The position numbers and the translations under genes are program-made. Positions 18,023-27,321 of a DNA stretch of 64,000 bases are shown here, piece after piece (positions within the stretch are counted from its first letter, which is position 1; each line of letters starts with the position of its first letter). The notes beneath the pieces were generated by a model, which was not told the DNA's origin, did not search any database, and was given only the letters and a program-made list of their open reading frames with translations. The stretch spans positions 1 through 64,000 of the forward strand of contig FCNA01000028.1 in NCBI GenBank assembly GCA_900018345.1. Direction: 5' to 3'. Source of the stretch: Clostridiales bacterium CHKCI006 (GTDB lineage: Bacteria > Bacillota_I > Bacilli_A > Erysipelotrichales > Coprobacillaceae).

Positions 18023-18943
18023 TTATAAGCTCTTGATATATTTAGAAGCTTCCTGAGCTGCAATTGCACCATCGGCACAAGCCGTGATGACCTGACGCAG
18101 GTTCTTAGTGATACAATCCCCTGCACCATAGATACCAGGGATCTTTGTTTCCATGCGCTCATTGACTTCAACATATCCAAATTGATTGAGAAGACCCGTA
18201 TCTTTCAAGAACTCTGTCGTTGGTGTCAAGCCAATATATTCAAAGACACCATCACAATTGACAATACGTTCTTCACCGGTTTGGGTTGATTTAAAGCGAA
18301 CACCTGCCAATTTACCATTTTCGCCAACGAATTCTTCTACATTCTGATAAGTATAGATAGTGACATTATCCATTGCGCGAAGCTTATCACAGGCAATCGG
18401 ATCTGCCGTTAAATCAAACATCGTCACGATCGTCAGTGATTTGACCATCCCGGATAGATAGATAGACTCTTCAACGGCAGAGTTGCCTCCACCGATCACA
18501 ACAACATCCTTACCACGATACTGCGCGCCATCACAGATCGCGCACCAGCTGATTCCATTACCCATGTAAGGCTGTTCGCTTTCAATGCCTAAAATTCGAG
18601 GTCGTGTGCCCGTAGCAATAATAACACTCTTGGTGGTAAAAGTCTTATTGTCTTCTTCACAAACAACAACCTTTTCACCATTTTCCTCTTTGATTTCATT
18701 TACGGTACCATAATCAAATTCAACATTTAATTCCTGGGTATGATTGAACATATCCATGGCGAGTTCAGCACCATTAATAGTTCCCATACCGGTGTAGTTT
18801 TGAATTTCATTCGTGTTGATGATCTGTCCGCCTGGTGCCAGTTTATCCAGCATCAGCACTTTCATATCAGCTCTAGCCGCATAAATGCTTGCTGTCATTC
18901 CGGCTGGTCCAGAACCAACGATGACGACATCATACTGAGCCAT
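18023..18943 (-). CDS. trxB: thioredoxin-disulfide reductase
   Basis: A 306-aa low-molecular-weight NADPH-dependent flavoenzyme. FAD-binding GSGPAGMTA (~10-18), redox-active CAICDG (near 135), NADPH-binding GGGNSAVEE and C-terminal FAD motif YGAGDC are all present. It recycles thioredoxin encoded 21 nt downstream. A candidate promoter upstream on the minus strand has -10 TATGAT near 18974. It heads the unit trxB-trxA-assT-assT. Confidence 0.96.
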   Translation of the reverse strand: MAQYDVVIVGSGPAGMTASIYAARADMKVLMLDKLAPGGQIINTNEIQNYTGMGTINGAELAMDMFNHTQELNVEFDYGTVNEIKEENGEKVVVCEEDNKTFTTKSVIIATGTRPRILGIESEQPYMGNGISWCAICDGAQYRGKDVVVIGGGNSAVEESIYLSGMVKSLTIVTMFDLTADPIACDKLRAMDNVTIYTYQNVEEFVGENGKLAGVRFKSTQTGEERIVNCDGVFEYIGLTPTTEFLKDTGLLNQFGYVEVNERMETKIPGIYGAGDCITKNLRQVITACADGAIAAQEASKYIKSL

Positions 18944-19056
18944 ATGTTACACTCCCTTTCCTCTACTCTTTTATTTAATCATACTGCAAAGCACAAAAGA
19001 GTTAAAGTGATTTTGTCACATAAATCGTAAAAATTGACAGTGCTTTCATTTTTCTC

Positions 19057-20529
19057 CTAGAACAAAAGATTTACAAATGGGATACAAACAACCAGGATCA
19101 AAACAAATTCAACTAAAACAAAGACAATAGAATAACGGTAAACATCTCCCGAGGTCAGCCATTCCTTATTACCAAACATCATTGCTGCAAATGGACTCGC
19201 TGCTGGTGTACATGCTGCAGTTAAGAGAACAGTGAAGCTTAACAGCGTAATAATAGGAGCTGGATGTACGCCGGCAGTTGCACAGTAAGTCAAAGCAACC
19301 GGCTGTAAGATCATACCAATAACCAATGAGTTAGAAATGTTAGTTAATAAAGTTGCAATCAACATTAAGAATACAGTGAACATAAAGCCTGACATTCCAC
19401 TGAAAATAGGTGTCAAGACCGTGTTCAAGAATGGTGTGATCCCGGTCTTCTCACTTGTTAGTACAGAACCTAACAAGATTGCGGATGTACATAAGAAGAA
19501 GGTAGGCCAAGCAAAATCCTTACCCATGACCTGACCGAATCTCAAAACTGGGCCATCATCAAATTGAACTAAAGACACAATGGCAACTAGTACCATGACC
19601 ATTGCAATGGAGTTTGTATTTAAGAAACTTAAAACTGGTAAATCAGGTAATAAACTAGGTACTAACATGATGAATACGAACAAGCATAAGAAGATGCCAT
19701 AGAACTTCTGAGAATTACTCATTGGAGGCAATGGATTCTTCTCAAGCATTTCGATCGTCATGTTTTTCATTGGTGTTACATCAGGCTTGAAGACATACTT
19801 CATAACTAAGACACTTGCAAAGATCAATAACAGACCACTTACAAAGCAAGCGATAAAATAGCTTGCATCAGAAATGGTAATACCAGGTAATCCCTGTAAA
19901 GCTGGGAAATTTTGTAATAAGCCGCGGTAGTTTCCTAATAAAGCCAATCCATTCCCCATATAAGGAGGAACTGGGAAACCAATCAGTGCCGCAATAACGA
20001 TACCCATGATCATAATCTTTGGATATTTATCCGTCTTTTTAAAACCAACATCATCAAATACGCCATATAAAACAGGCCAGAATAAGAAGATTGGTGCAAA
20101 TGCGCCGATAAATACAGACATCAAGAATGTTCCGAGCATCATTACGGTTGTAAATACCCAAGGTTTTCCTTCGATAAATTTTCTAGTCATGATCCAACGT
20201 GCAATATAGATCGTAATACCACGATTGGTCAAACCACCCATGAAGATCATCAGGAAAAACATCTGGACAACAGTAGGGTTACCAAAACATGTAGCCAAGA
20301 CATTGCTAGCTGTGTCATAGCTACTTAAAGCCAACATAATAATTGCAATCAAGCTTGACGTCAATGGATCAATAGTGGTCCATAAATAAAGCGTGCCAAG
20401 GAAGATTGCCAGAACTTCCATTCCCACAGGTGTTACATTTGGCAGTGTAAGACCGATGCGTGGAAAAGCAAGCATGAACACTAGTGCAATCGTGACATGC
20501 ACAAGTGTCATTTTAGCGTTTTTCGACAT
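19057..20529 (-). CDS. SLC13/DASS-type permease
   Basis: A 490-aa membrane protein with about 11-12 hydrophobic helices. The two-fold family layout shows the substrate-site loops NISNSLVIG and CTPAASPFAAMMFG late in the protein, matching sodium-coupled di/tricarboxylate, sulfate or organic-anion transporters. Substrate is not determinable. Its position 113 nt upstream of trxB-trxA-assT-assT on the same strand suggests an organic anion such as an aryl sulfate, but that is inference. The start follows GGGGAG; a -10 TATAAT lies at 20591-20596 on the minus strand. Confidence 0.8.
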   Translation of the reverse strand: MSKNAKMTLVHVTIALVFMLAFPRIGLTLPNVTPVGMEVLAIFLGTLYLWTTIDPLTSSLIAIIMLALSSYDTASNVLATCFGNPTVVQMFFLMIFMGGLTNRGITIYIARWIMTRKFIEGKPWVFTTVMMLGTFLMSVFIGAFAPIFLFWPVLYGVFDDVGFKKTDKYPKIMIMGIVIAALIGFPVPPYMGNGLALLGNYRGLLQNFPALQGLPGITISDASYFIACFVSGLLLIFASVLVMKYVFKPDVTPMKNMTIEMLEKNPLPPMSNSQKFYGIFLCLFVFIMLVPSLLPDLPVLSFLNTNSIAMVMVLVAIVSLVQFDDGPVLRFGQVMGKDFAWPTFFLCTSAILLGSVLTSEKTGITPFLNTVLTPIFSGMSGFMFTVFLMLIATLLTNISNSLVIGMILQPVALTYCATAGVHPAPIITLLSFTVLLTAACTPAASPFAAMMFGNKEWLTSGDVYRYSIVFVLVEFVLILVVCIPFVNLLF

Positions 20530-20699
20530 AATTCTTTCTCCCCTTCTCTTTCTTTGTTTAAAGCATGTTTATTCATCCCTTAAACAGATAATTATATCCT
20601 CAATAATCTTAACATGTTTCGAACTAAATGCAAAGATTTATTTTTCACAATCTAGCTTTAAATAACTAAATTTTCCTCTATCTGAGAAAAAATGCAAAA

Positions 20700-20752
20700 A
20701 CATAGATCATCCTTTCAATAGATAAAACTAAATCTGCAAAAATCATCTATGG
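20700..20752 (-). terminator. possible terminator of the uxuA unit
   Basis: On the minus strand CATAGAT and ATCTATG can pair across a long loop, followed by TTTTTG. The long loop makes this a weak call. Confidence 0.4.
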
Positions 20753-21786
20753 ACCATTTTTGTTAGCGTTTCCCAAATTCCAGTAATATAAGCAGCGCCT
20801 AAAGCTCGGTCATAGAGTCCATAACCTGGTTTTCCTTCTTCATTCCAGATCATCCTTCCGTGGTCAGGCCGAATATAGCCTTTAAATTTAGCTTTATATA
20901 ACTCTTTTAAAATGGCGACCATATCCAGTGAACCACATGCTGATAAATGCGCCGATTCTTCAAATGAGCCGTCCGCAAGCAGTAAGACATTCCGCAAGTG
21001 TACAAAGTGCACCCGTCCCATCGATGCATATCTTTTAGCCATTGCAACACAGTCATTCTCTTTAGAACAGCCTAAGCTTCCTGTACACAACGTGAGACCA
21101 TTATAAGGATCATCCACTAACTTTAAAAAACGATCAATGTTTTTCTGATTCGTAATGATCCTAGGGATCCCAAAGATCGGCCAGCATGGATCATCCGGAT
21201 GAATGGCCATCTTGACATCACAGGCATGTGCAACCGGAATAATTTCCTTCAGGAAATGTTCAAGATTATGCCAGAGTCCTTCCTCGCCTAAAGCCTGGTA
21301 CTGCGCAATCAGTCCAGCCACTTCTTCGGGCTGATAAGAGGCATCCCAGCCTGGCAAAGACAACTTGGTCGGATCCATTTGTGCAATTTCTTTTTGATAA
21401 TAAACCAACGCTTCACTGCCATCTGCCAGACGATGATGGATATCTGAACGTGTCCAGTCAAAAATAGGCATAAAATTATAACAGATACATTTGACGCCAT
21501 ATTTAGCTAAACGACGAATAATTTCTTTATAGTTCTCAATATATCGCTCACATTGTCCAGTACCAAGTTTGATATCCTCATGGACCGGAACGCTCTCAAT
21601 GACCTCCATTGTAAGTCCACTGGCTTCGACATATTGCTTCAATTCTGCAATTTCATTTTCATCCCAAACCTCACCTGCAGGTTTGGAGTAAAGCGCAGTG
21701 ACAACCCCGCTCATGCCTGGAATCTGTCTGATCTTTTCAAGCCCGATCGTATCCTCTTTACCAAACCATCTAAATGTCATCTTCAC
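20743..21786 (-). CDS. uxuA: mannonate dehydratase
   Basis: A 347-aa UxuA that converts D-mannonate to 2-keto-3-deoxygluconate in hexuronate breakdown. Family features are MKMTFRWFG at the start, CYNFMPIFDWTRSD, MAIHPDDP, CTGSLG, VHFVHLRNV and IRPDHGRM (metal-binding His, Cys and Asp). The start is GTG at 21786: AGGAGG is 9 nt upstream and it yields the canonical MKMTFRW, whereas the ATG three codons earlier abuts the ribosome site. It is preceded by a HAD gene 15 nt upstream. No other hexuronate genes are in the window. Confidence 0.93.
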   Translation of the reverse strand: MKMTFRWFGKEDTIGLEKIRQIPGMSGVVTALYSKPAGEVWDENEIAELKQYVEASGLTMEVIESVPVHEDIKLGTGQCERYIENYKEIIRRLAKYGVKCICYNFMPIFDWTRSDIHHRLADGSEALVYYQKEIAQMDPTKLSLPGWDASYQPEEVAGLIAQYQALGEEGLWHNLEHFLKEIIPVAHACDVKMAIHPDDPCWPIFGIPRIITNQKNIDRFLKLVDDPYNGLTLCTGSLGCSKENDCVAMAKRYASMGRVHFVHLRNVLLLADGSFEESAHLSACGSLDMVAILKELYKAKFKGYIRPDHGRMIWNEEGKPGYGLYDRALGAAYITGIWETLTKMVHR

Positions 21787-21801
21787 GTGTCCCATCCTCC
21801 T

Positions 21802-22674
21802 TTAAGGTAGTTGTCCCCAACTGATCAACTTTTCGATTCCTTCACCGACAGCGCCCTGTTCACAAGTAGAAGATAAGATAAATCGACTGCTGGCCTTTGC
21901 TTCCTTGCAGGCATTGGCTGGAGCAAAGCTATAGGGCTTGCCTTGAAGCATCGCACAATCATTCAAGCCATCCCCGAAAACAGCAACCTCGTCTACATCA
22001 TAACCTTTTTCATCCATCAACTGAGATAATAATTTGCCTTTGTTCGATACATGGCTGGTGATCTCGATATTGTCTTCATAAGAAGAAGAAAAATCCAATC
22101 CCTCAATGTCCAACTGGGACCTGACACCCTGACAGGAGGCCCCATCAATGTGGCGCGCATCGATCTTCAGCACCTGGATCCCTTTTTCGATCATTTCATC
22201 GGCATCTTTTGCGTAATGGAGATCGCGCAGATACCCTTCACGTGTTGTAAAGGTCTTTTTTGGCAATGAGAAACCATCTGGTTTGTTTGCCATCAAAAGA
22301 GCATAATGACGCTCCCAGAAGGTCTCGCGATCTACAAACGCATATTTTCCCTGGTCAGTATGAATAGCTAAAAGATAGCCTCTATCTACAAGGATCTTGG
22401 AAACTTGACGAAAGGCATTCGGGTTCATCGGATAATACTGGTGCCGCAAAAACCATGTATCGCTTCTTTCGGCCCCATTATTCAAGATCAAATCCCCCTG
22501 AATTGGATACTGTCTGAGAAAATCAACGACCATATTCCGATCCCGTCCGGTTGCAATGATGACCTCCACACCTTTGGCCATTAGATCTTGTAATAAATAC
22601 CAGGTTCGATCCTCAATCGTATCATCAGGTTTGATCAGTGTTCCATCTAAATCGCTCACAATACATTTAATCAT
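21802..22674 (-). CDS. Cof-type HAD-superfamily phosphatase
   Basis: A 290-aa HAD IIB hydrolase with DLDGT (8-12), ATGRDRN, a C2 cap, and FGDGLNDCAML near residue 240. Co-transcribed with uxuA (15-nt gap), it may dephosphorylate a sugar-acid phosphate, but the substrate is not visible. A minus-strand -10 TATAAT lies at 22698-22703. It is the second of three such genes in the window. Confidence 0.87.
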   Translation of the reverse strand: MIKCIVSDLDGTLIKPDDTIEDRTWYLLQDLMAKGVEVIIATGRDRNMVVDFLRQYPIQGDLILNNGAERSDTWFLRHQYYPMNPNAFRQVSKILVDRGYLLAIHTDQGKYAFVDRETFWERHYALLMANKPDGFSLPKKTFTTREGYLRDLHYAKDADEMIEKGIQVLKIDARHIDGASCQGVRSQLDIEGLDFSSSYEDNIEITSHVSNKGKLLSQLMDEKGYDVDEVAVFGDGLNDCAMLQGKPYSFAPANACKEAKASSRFILSSTCEQGAVGEGIEKLISWGQLP

Positions 22675-22734
22675 TATTGCTTCCCCCTATAGCCCCTATT
22701 ATATCGCATTTATGATCTATTTCACTTTCTTTTT

Positions 22735-22762
22735 CAGAAAAAAACCATTCTTTTCGAATGGT
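22735..22762 (-). terminator. terminator of the rlmD-DUF5714-uvrA-like unit
   Basis: ACCATTC-GAAAA-GAATGGT followed by T8 on the minus strand, directly after the stop of the UvrA-like gene. Confidence 0.88.
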
Positions 22763-25228
22763 CTATAAGAACTTCCCTGTTTTGCTTAATGAATTCTGTT
22801 TGATTTCTAAAGGTGTTCCCGCAGCGACGATCTGACCGCCCAGATGACCCCCGCCCGGTCCAAGATCGATCATATAATCTGCATGTGCCATCACATCCAG
22901 ATCATGTTCGATCACAATAACGGTCGCTCCCAGATCGATCAAATGGTCAAAAACCTGCAAAAGCACCTGAACATCTAAAGGATGCAGGCCAATGGTAGGT
23001 TCATCAAATACAAAGACGGTGTCCTGCTGTCCCTTCCCCATCTCACTGGCTAATTTGAGGCGTTGTGCTTCACCGCCTGAAAGCCCAGGCGTCTGTTCAC
23101 CTAAGGTCAAATAACCCAAACCAAGATCTTGCAGCACTTGCAAGCGCGCATGCACTGTTTTCAAATCACCCAGGGCTGCCAATGCCGTCTGTACATCCAT
23201 CTGCATCATTTGCGGTAATGTATAGCTTTCACCTTTCCTGTTCTCATAATGAATCGCTTCAGCCTGACTGGCATAGCGCGACCCATGGCAATCAGGACAG
23301 GTGATCTCTACATCCGGTAAAAACTGGATGTCTAGACTAATACTTCCCGTCCCATCACAGACAGGACAGCGTAACTTGCCTGTGTTATAAGAAAAATCTC
23401 CGGCTTTTAGACCAGCCGCCCTGGCTTGGGCGGTGCGTGCCATCACTCTACGGAGATCATCATGAATATTGGCATAAGTGGCCACGGTAGAACGAATATT
23501 GACACCGATAGGCGTCGCATCAATTAATTTGACCTGATGAATGCCATCGGCTTCGAGTCCAAGAACATGATCAGGAAGTTTTTGATGATGGATCAGCGCT
23601 TCAAGTCCCGGTATCAAGCTCTCCAGAACCAGCGTGGTCTTCCCCGAGCCGGAAACACCAGTCACCACCGTCAGCTTGCCTTTAGGAAAACGAACACATA
23701 ATGGCTTCACTGTATGGATCGCTGCAATCTGTAATTTGATTTGTCCAATCTCAAACGGATCGGAATAGGACGGCTTCAATTTCGGTGCTGAGTGTAAAAA
23801 CGGAGCAATCAACGAAGCAGGCTGCTGTATCAATTCACCGGGTCTGCCCTGAGCAATCACCTGACCACCATTCACCCCTGCTCCGGGCCCCATTTCAATC
23901 AGCCAGTCCGCTTCGCGCAGTACCTGAGGATCATGATCAACAAAAACAACCGAATTTCCATCAGCGACCAGATCTCGCATGACCTGAACTAATCCCTTCA
24001 AATTAGAAGGATGTAAACCAATCGATGGTTCATCTAAAACATATAAGACCCCGGTCGTACGATGACGGACCGCTCGTGCCAGGGCCATGCGCTGACGCTC
24101 ACCTGTCGACAATGTACTGGTTGGACGATCCAGACTTAAATAGCCTAATCCCAAGGCCAGTAGCCGCTCCGCCAACACCAAAAAGGCTTCTTTTAAAGTA
24201 TGCGCCATGGGACGCATCGGCTCCGGTAGAGTATCAGGGATCTCTTTGACCCAGGCAACAAGCTCATCTAAGGGCAGTGCACAAGCCTCATCCAGATGAA
24301 GACCATGGACAACAGGCTGACGCGCACGCTGGTTTAAGCGCGAGCCATGGCAATCAGGACAGATATCCTTCTTTAAGAACTTTTCCAACCGTTTCATGCC
24401 TTTTTCGTCCTTTACCTTGGCCAGGGCATTTTCAACCGTATAGACGGCATTATAATAGGTAAAATCCAATTCAGAAGTCTGGCCAGAACGTTGATTATGA
24501 TAAAAGATATGTTTCTTCTGCGCCGGACCATGATACACGATCTCTTTTTCTGCGGGTGTCAGAGAGGCAAACGGAATATCTGTGCGTACCCCCATCTCGC
24601 GCGCAACATCTTTCATTAACGACCACATCAATGCGTTCCAGCTGGCGACCGCACCTTCATCGATGCTTAAACGCTCGTCTGGCACAAGCGTAGATTCATC
24701 TACGGTCCAAACAACACCGGTTCCCTCACAAGTAGGACATGCGCCTTGGCTGTTAAAGGCAAGCTCCTCAGCAGATGGAGGATCGAAAACAGCCTCGCAA
24801 ACCGGACAAACCAACGACTTCCCACTCGCCACATCTAAACTAGGTTCTAAAACATGTCCGTGAGGACAGGTATGGCTTGCCAGACGTGAAAATATAAGAC
24901 GCAAATGATTCAATAATTCGGTTCCTGTTCCAAAAGTACTCCGAATTCCCGGAACACCAGGTCGTTGATGCAAAGCCAAAGCAGCCGGAATATAACAAAT
25001 TTCATCAACGTCGGCTTTCGCTGATTGTGCCATGCGGCGACGGGTATAAGTGGCCAGCGATTCCAGATAGCGGCGTGATCCCTCGGCATATAAAACACCC
25101 AGTGCCAAAGAGGATTTGCCGGAACCAGAAACACCGGAAATACCAACAATTTGATGTAAAGGAATATCAATGTCGACATTTTTCAAGTTATGGACACGCG
25201 CGCCGCGTATCCGCATGTGATCGATCAT
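22763..25228 (-). CDS. UvrA-like ABC ATPase without UvrB-binding insert
   Basis: An 821-aa tandem ABC protein. Domain 1 has Walker A GVSGSGKSSL (~32-41), zinc-module Cys pairs at 141/144 and 164/167, signature LSTGERQRM and Walker B VLYVLDEPS. Domain 2 has Walker A GVSGSGKTTL, a second zinc module (CPVCDGTG, CPDCHGSR), LSGGEAQRLKL and FVFDEPTIGLHP. In E. coli UvrA the first zinc Cys comes about 110 residues later, so the UvrB-binding region is missing. This is the class II/DrrC-like form linked to DNA-drug tolerance rather than canonical excision repair. The start at 25228 overlaps the preceding TGA (ATGA), with GGGAGG 7 nt upstream. Confidence 0.88.
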   Translation of the reverse strand: MIDHMRIRGARVHNLKNVDIDIPLHQIVGISGVSGSGKSSLALGVLYAEGSRRYLESLATYTRRRMAQSAKADVDEICYIPAALALHQRPGVPGIRSTFGTGTELLNHLRLIFSRLASHTCPHGHVLEPSLDVASGKSLVCPVCEAVFDPPSAEELAFNSQGACPTCEGTGVVWTVDESTLVPDERLSIDEGAVASWNALMWSLMKDVAREMGVRTDIPFASLTPAEKEIVYHGPAQKKHIFYHNQRSGQTSELDFTYYNAVYTVENALAKVKDEKGMKRLEKFLKKDICPDCHGSRLNQRARQPVVHGLHLDEACALPLDELVAWVKEIPDTLPEPMRPMAHTLKEAFLVLAERLLALGLGYLSLDRPTSTLSTGERQRMALARAVRHRTTGVLYVLDEPSIGLHPSNLKGLVQVMRDLVADGNSVVFVDHDPQVLREADWLIEMGPGAGVNGGQVIAQGRPGELIQQPASLIAPFLHSAPKLKPSYSDPFEIGQIKLQIAAIHTVKPLCVRFPKGKLTVVTGVSGSGKTTLVLESLIPGLEALIHHQKLPDHVLGLEADGIHQVKLIDATPIGVNIRSTVATYANIHDDLRRVMARTAQARAAGLKAGDFSYNTGKLRCPVCDGTGSISLDIQFLPDVEITCPDCHGSRYASQAEAIHYENRKGESYTLPQMMQMDVQTALAALGDLKTVHARLQVLQDLGLGYLTLGEQTPGLSGGEAQRLKLASEMGKGQQDTVFVFDEPTIGLHPLDVQVLLQVFDHLIDLGATVIVIEHDLDVMAHADYMIDLGPGGGHLGGQIVAAGTPLEIKQNSLSKTGKFL

Positions 25229-25920
25229 GACTCGTCCTCCCGATAAAAAGGACAGCGTGTTAACAGGCACTGATGATTTTGAGCCTGACGCCTGCAAGTA
25301 ACAGGATGCACCTGCATATATACACCAAGATGTTCCTTCACATAACGAACAGCCGTTAAAATAGATAGATAAGCATTTCGCTTACAGCAGCGTGGGCCAC
25401 CGACCTTAGCAATCGCGGACAGCGCATGCGAAGTCATCGCATTGGCCTGCTGATAAGATCGTTCAGAAAGAGGCGTGGCATGTGTGACGATGGAAATAAA
25501 CATCCCTGTGCTGATGGCTGATCCGCAAGCGCCCCAAAAGCCACATGCCCCGCCAGGAACCTGCTTGCCTCTAGAAAATATCTCCGGAATCGCAGTTTGA
25601 AGATCGATATCCCCGCCGGCATGATAATAAGCCGTTAATAAAGCGGCTCCCACTAAAATATGATGCTCCGGACCATGCATATGTATTTGAGGCAAGGACA
25701 TCATGGCTTCTAAAATCTCAAGCGGATCGCCGGAATCAAGATGGTAACAGATTTCGACCACCTGATCCAGCCCCTGCATATGACATTCATTACAAACATA
25801 ATGTCCATTCACACATCGTGTACGACTATATTCCTGACGATGACATATCGCACATTCCATTAATTCTTCATTTTCAAGATATTCCAGTGGGGCATGACAA
25901 ATCAGACATTCATCTCTCAT
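25225..25920 (-). CDS. Cys-rich DUF5714-like protein
   Basis: A 231-aa protein of unknown function. The N-terminus is a double zinc-ribbon (CLICHAPLEY, CAICHRQ, RCVNGHYVCNECH). The core has HGPEHHILVGAALLTAYYHAGG, then GGACGFWGACGSAISTGMF and GGPRCCKRN, ending with HQCLLTRCPFY. About 17 Cys suggest bound zinc or an iron-sulfur cluster. I recall this pattern as DUF5714 but cannot verify it. It overlaps the methyltransferase upstream by 11 nt and the UvrA-like gene downstream by 4 nt, so the three are co-translated. Confidence 0.75.
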   Translation of the reverse strand: MRDECLICHAPLEYLENEELMECAICHRQEYSRTRCVNGHYVCNECHMQGLDQVVEICYHLDSGDPLEILEAMMSLPQIHMHGPEHHILVGAALLTAYYHAGGDIDLQTAIPEIFSRGKQVPGGACGFWGACGSAISTGMFISIVTHATPLSERSYQQANAMTSHALSAIAKVGGPRCCKRNAYLSILTAVRYVKEHLGVYMQVHPVTCRRQAQNHQCLLTRCPFYREDES

Positions 25921-27283
25921 CTTCCTGATCCTCCCCGGCTATCAATAAAGCCACACATTCAATATGATAAGTAGCATAGAACTGGTCATATCCCTGGGCA
26001 AAAGTACAGGTATAGCCGTGTTGCTGCAAATAATCCATGTCTCTAGCCATGGTAGAAATATCACAGGCAACATAAACGACGCGTTTAGGACGCAAGGCAA
26101 GCAAAGAATCCAAAAAGATCTGACTCAAGCCTTTACGCGGCGGATCAACGACGACAACATCAATCGCTGTATTCTTTTTGGCCATCTCTTCCATAAATGC
26201 ACCGGCATCTCCAACCTGAAAGGTAACATTTTCAATCTGGTTGAGGCGCGCATTTTCGCGCGCATCCAGGATCGCCTGCTCTACAATTTCGACACCATAA
26301 ACTTTTTTTGCATATTTTGCCAGGAATAAAGAAATGGTTCCGATGCCACAATAGGCGTCGATGACCACCTGATTCCCATCCAGCCCTGCCAGTTCAACGA
26401 CTTTCTGATACATCTGCCATGCCATTGTCGGATTGACCTGATAGAACGAGCGACTGCTGATGCGAAAGCGAACATGACCCATTACATCCTCAATATAGCC
26501 ATTGCCATACCACACGATCTCACGATCACCTAAAATAACATTATCATGTCGTTCGTTGATATTTTGGACAATCGTTTTCAATTGTGGGAAAGCCTCGGTC
26601 AGACGTTTGACGATCGCCTCACGATGATTGAATGCCAAGCCATTGGTAATCAGTACCAGCATCAATTCCCCGGTTGCCTGAGCACTTTTGACCAGGATAT
26701 GTCGCAAACACCCCTGATAAGTGAGCTTATCATAAGCCTGAACACCATATTCATCCAACAGTTCACGTGTAAACTGAGCCAACTGATTGCCCTGTTCATG
26801 CTGTATCCAGCAATGATCACTAGCGACGATCTCATTGGTATGCTGCTTATAAAAACCTGTGATCAAATGCCCATCCTTCATTCCACAAGGCAATTGTACT
26901 TTGTTGCGATAATGCCATGGATGTTCCATCATCACTGTCGGTTGGATCGGACAGGTCACATGTCCAATCCTTTTCAGCACATCCTCAACACGTTTCGTTT
27001 TTAAAGCCTGCTGCCCTTTTTTTGATAAGTGCTGTAGCTGGCAGCCACCGCAAGACTTATAAACCGGGCAAGGGGGTTCGACGCGTTCTGGTGAAACAAC
27101 ATCCAGGCTGATCAAGCGGGCTACTCCATATCGTTTCAACAGCTTGATCACTTTAAGCTGGCCACGTTCTCCCACCAACATCCCTTTCACAAAATAAGTG
27201 AATCCGTCCACTTTCACGATTCCCATGCCATCATATGTATAATCTTCACAGGATCCTTCAAAATACTGATTTTTCTGGTACAT
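25910..27283 (-). CDS. rlmD: 23S rRNA (uracil-5-)-methyltransferase, RlmD/RlmCD type
   Basis: A 457-aa TrmA/RumA-family enzyme making 5-methyluridine in 23S rRNA with SAM. An N-terminal TRAM domain (~1-60) is followed by the iron-sulfur Cys cluster CPVYKSCGGCQLQH, an SAM-binding DAYCGIGTISLFLA, VDPPRKGL and the catalytic Cys in VYVACDISTMARD. Which uridine is modified cannot be told. GGGAGG precedes the start. It heads an overlapping trio with the Cys-rich protein and the UvrA-like ATPase. Confidence 0.88.
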   Translation of the reverse strand: MYQKNQYFEGSCEDYTYDGMGIVKVDGFTYFVKGMLVGERGQLKVIKLLKRYGVARLISLDVVSPERVEPPCPVYKSCGGCQLQHLSKKGQQALKTKRVEDVLKRIGHVTCPIQPTVMMEHPWHYRNKVQLPCGMKDGHLITGFYKQHTNEIVASDHCWIQHEQGNQLAQFTRELLDEYGVQAYDKLTYQGCLRHILVKSAQATGELMLVLITNGLAFNHREAIVKRLTEAFPQLKTIVQNINERHDNVILGDREIVWYGNGYIEDVMGHVRFRISSRSFYQVNPTMAWQMYQKVVELAGLDGNQVVIDAYCGIGTISLFLAKYAKKVYGVEIVEQAILDARENARLNQIENVTFQVGDAGAFMEEMAKKNTAIDVVVVDPPRKGLSQIFLDSLLALRPKRVVYVACDISTMARDMDYLQQHGYTCTFAQGYDQFYATYHIECVALLIAGEDQEDER

Positions 27284-27298
27284 ATTAACCTCCCTAAG

Positions 27299-27321
27299 AA
27301 AAAAACGAGCTTCGCTCGTTT
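27299..27321 (-). terminator. terminator after the one-helix membrane protein gene
   Basis: On the minus strand AACGAGC-GAA-GCTCGTT followed by T-tract, just 1 nt after the stop at 27322 and upstream of the rlmD start. Confidence 0.88.
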
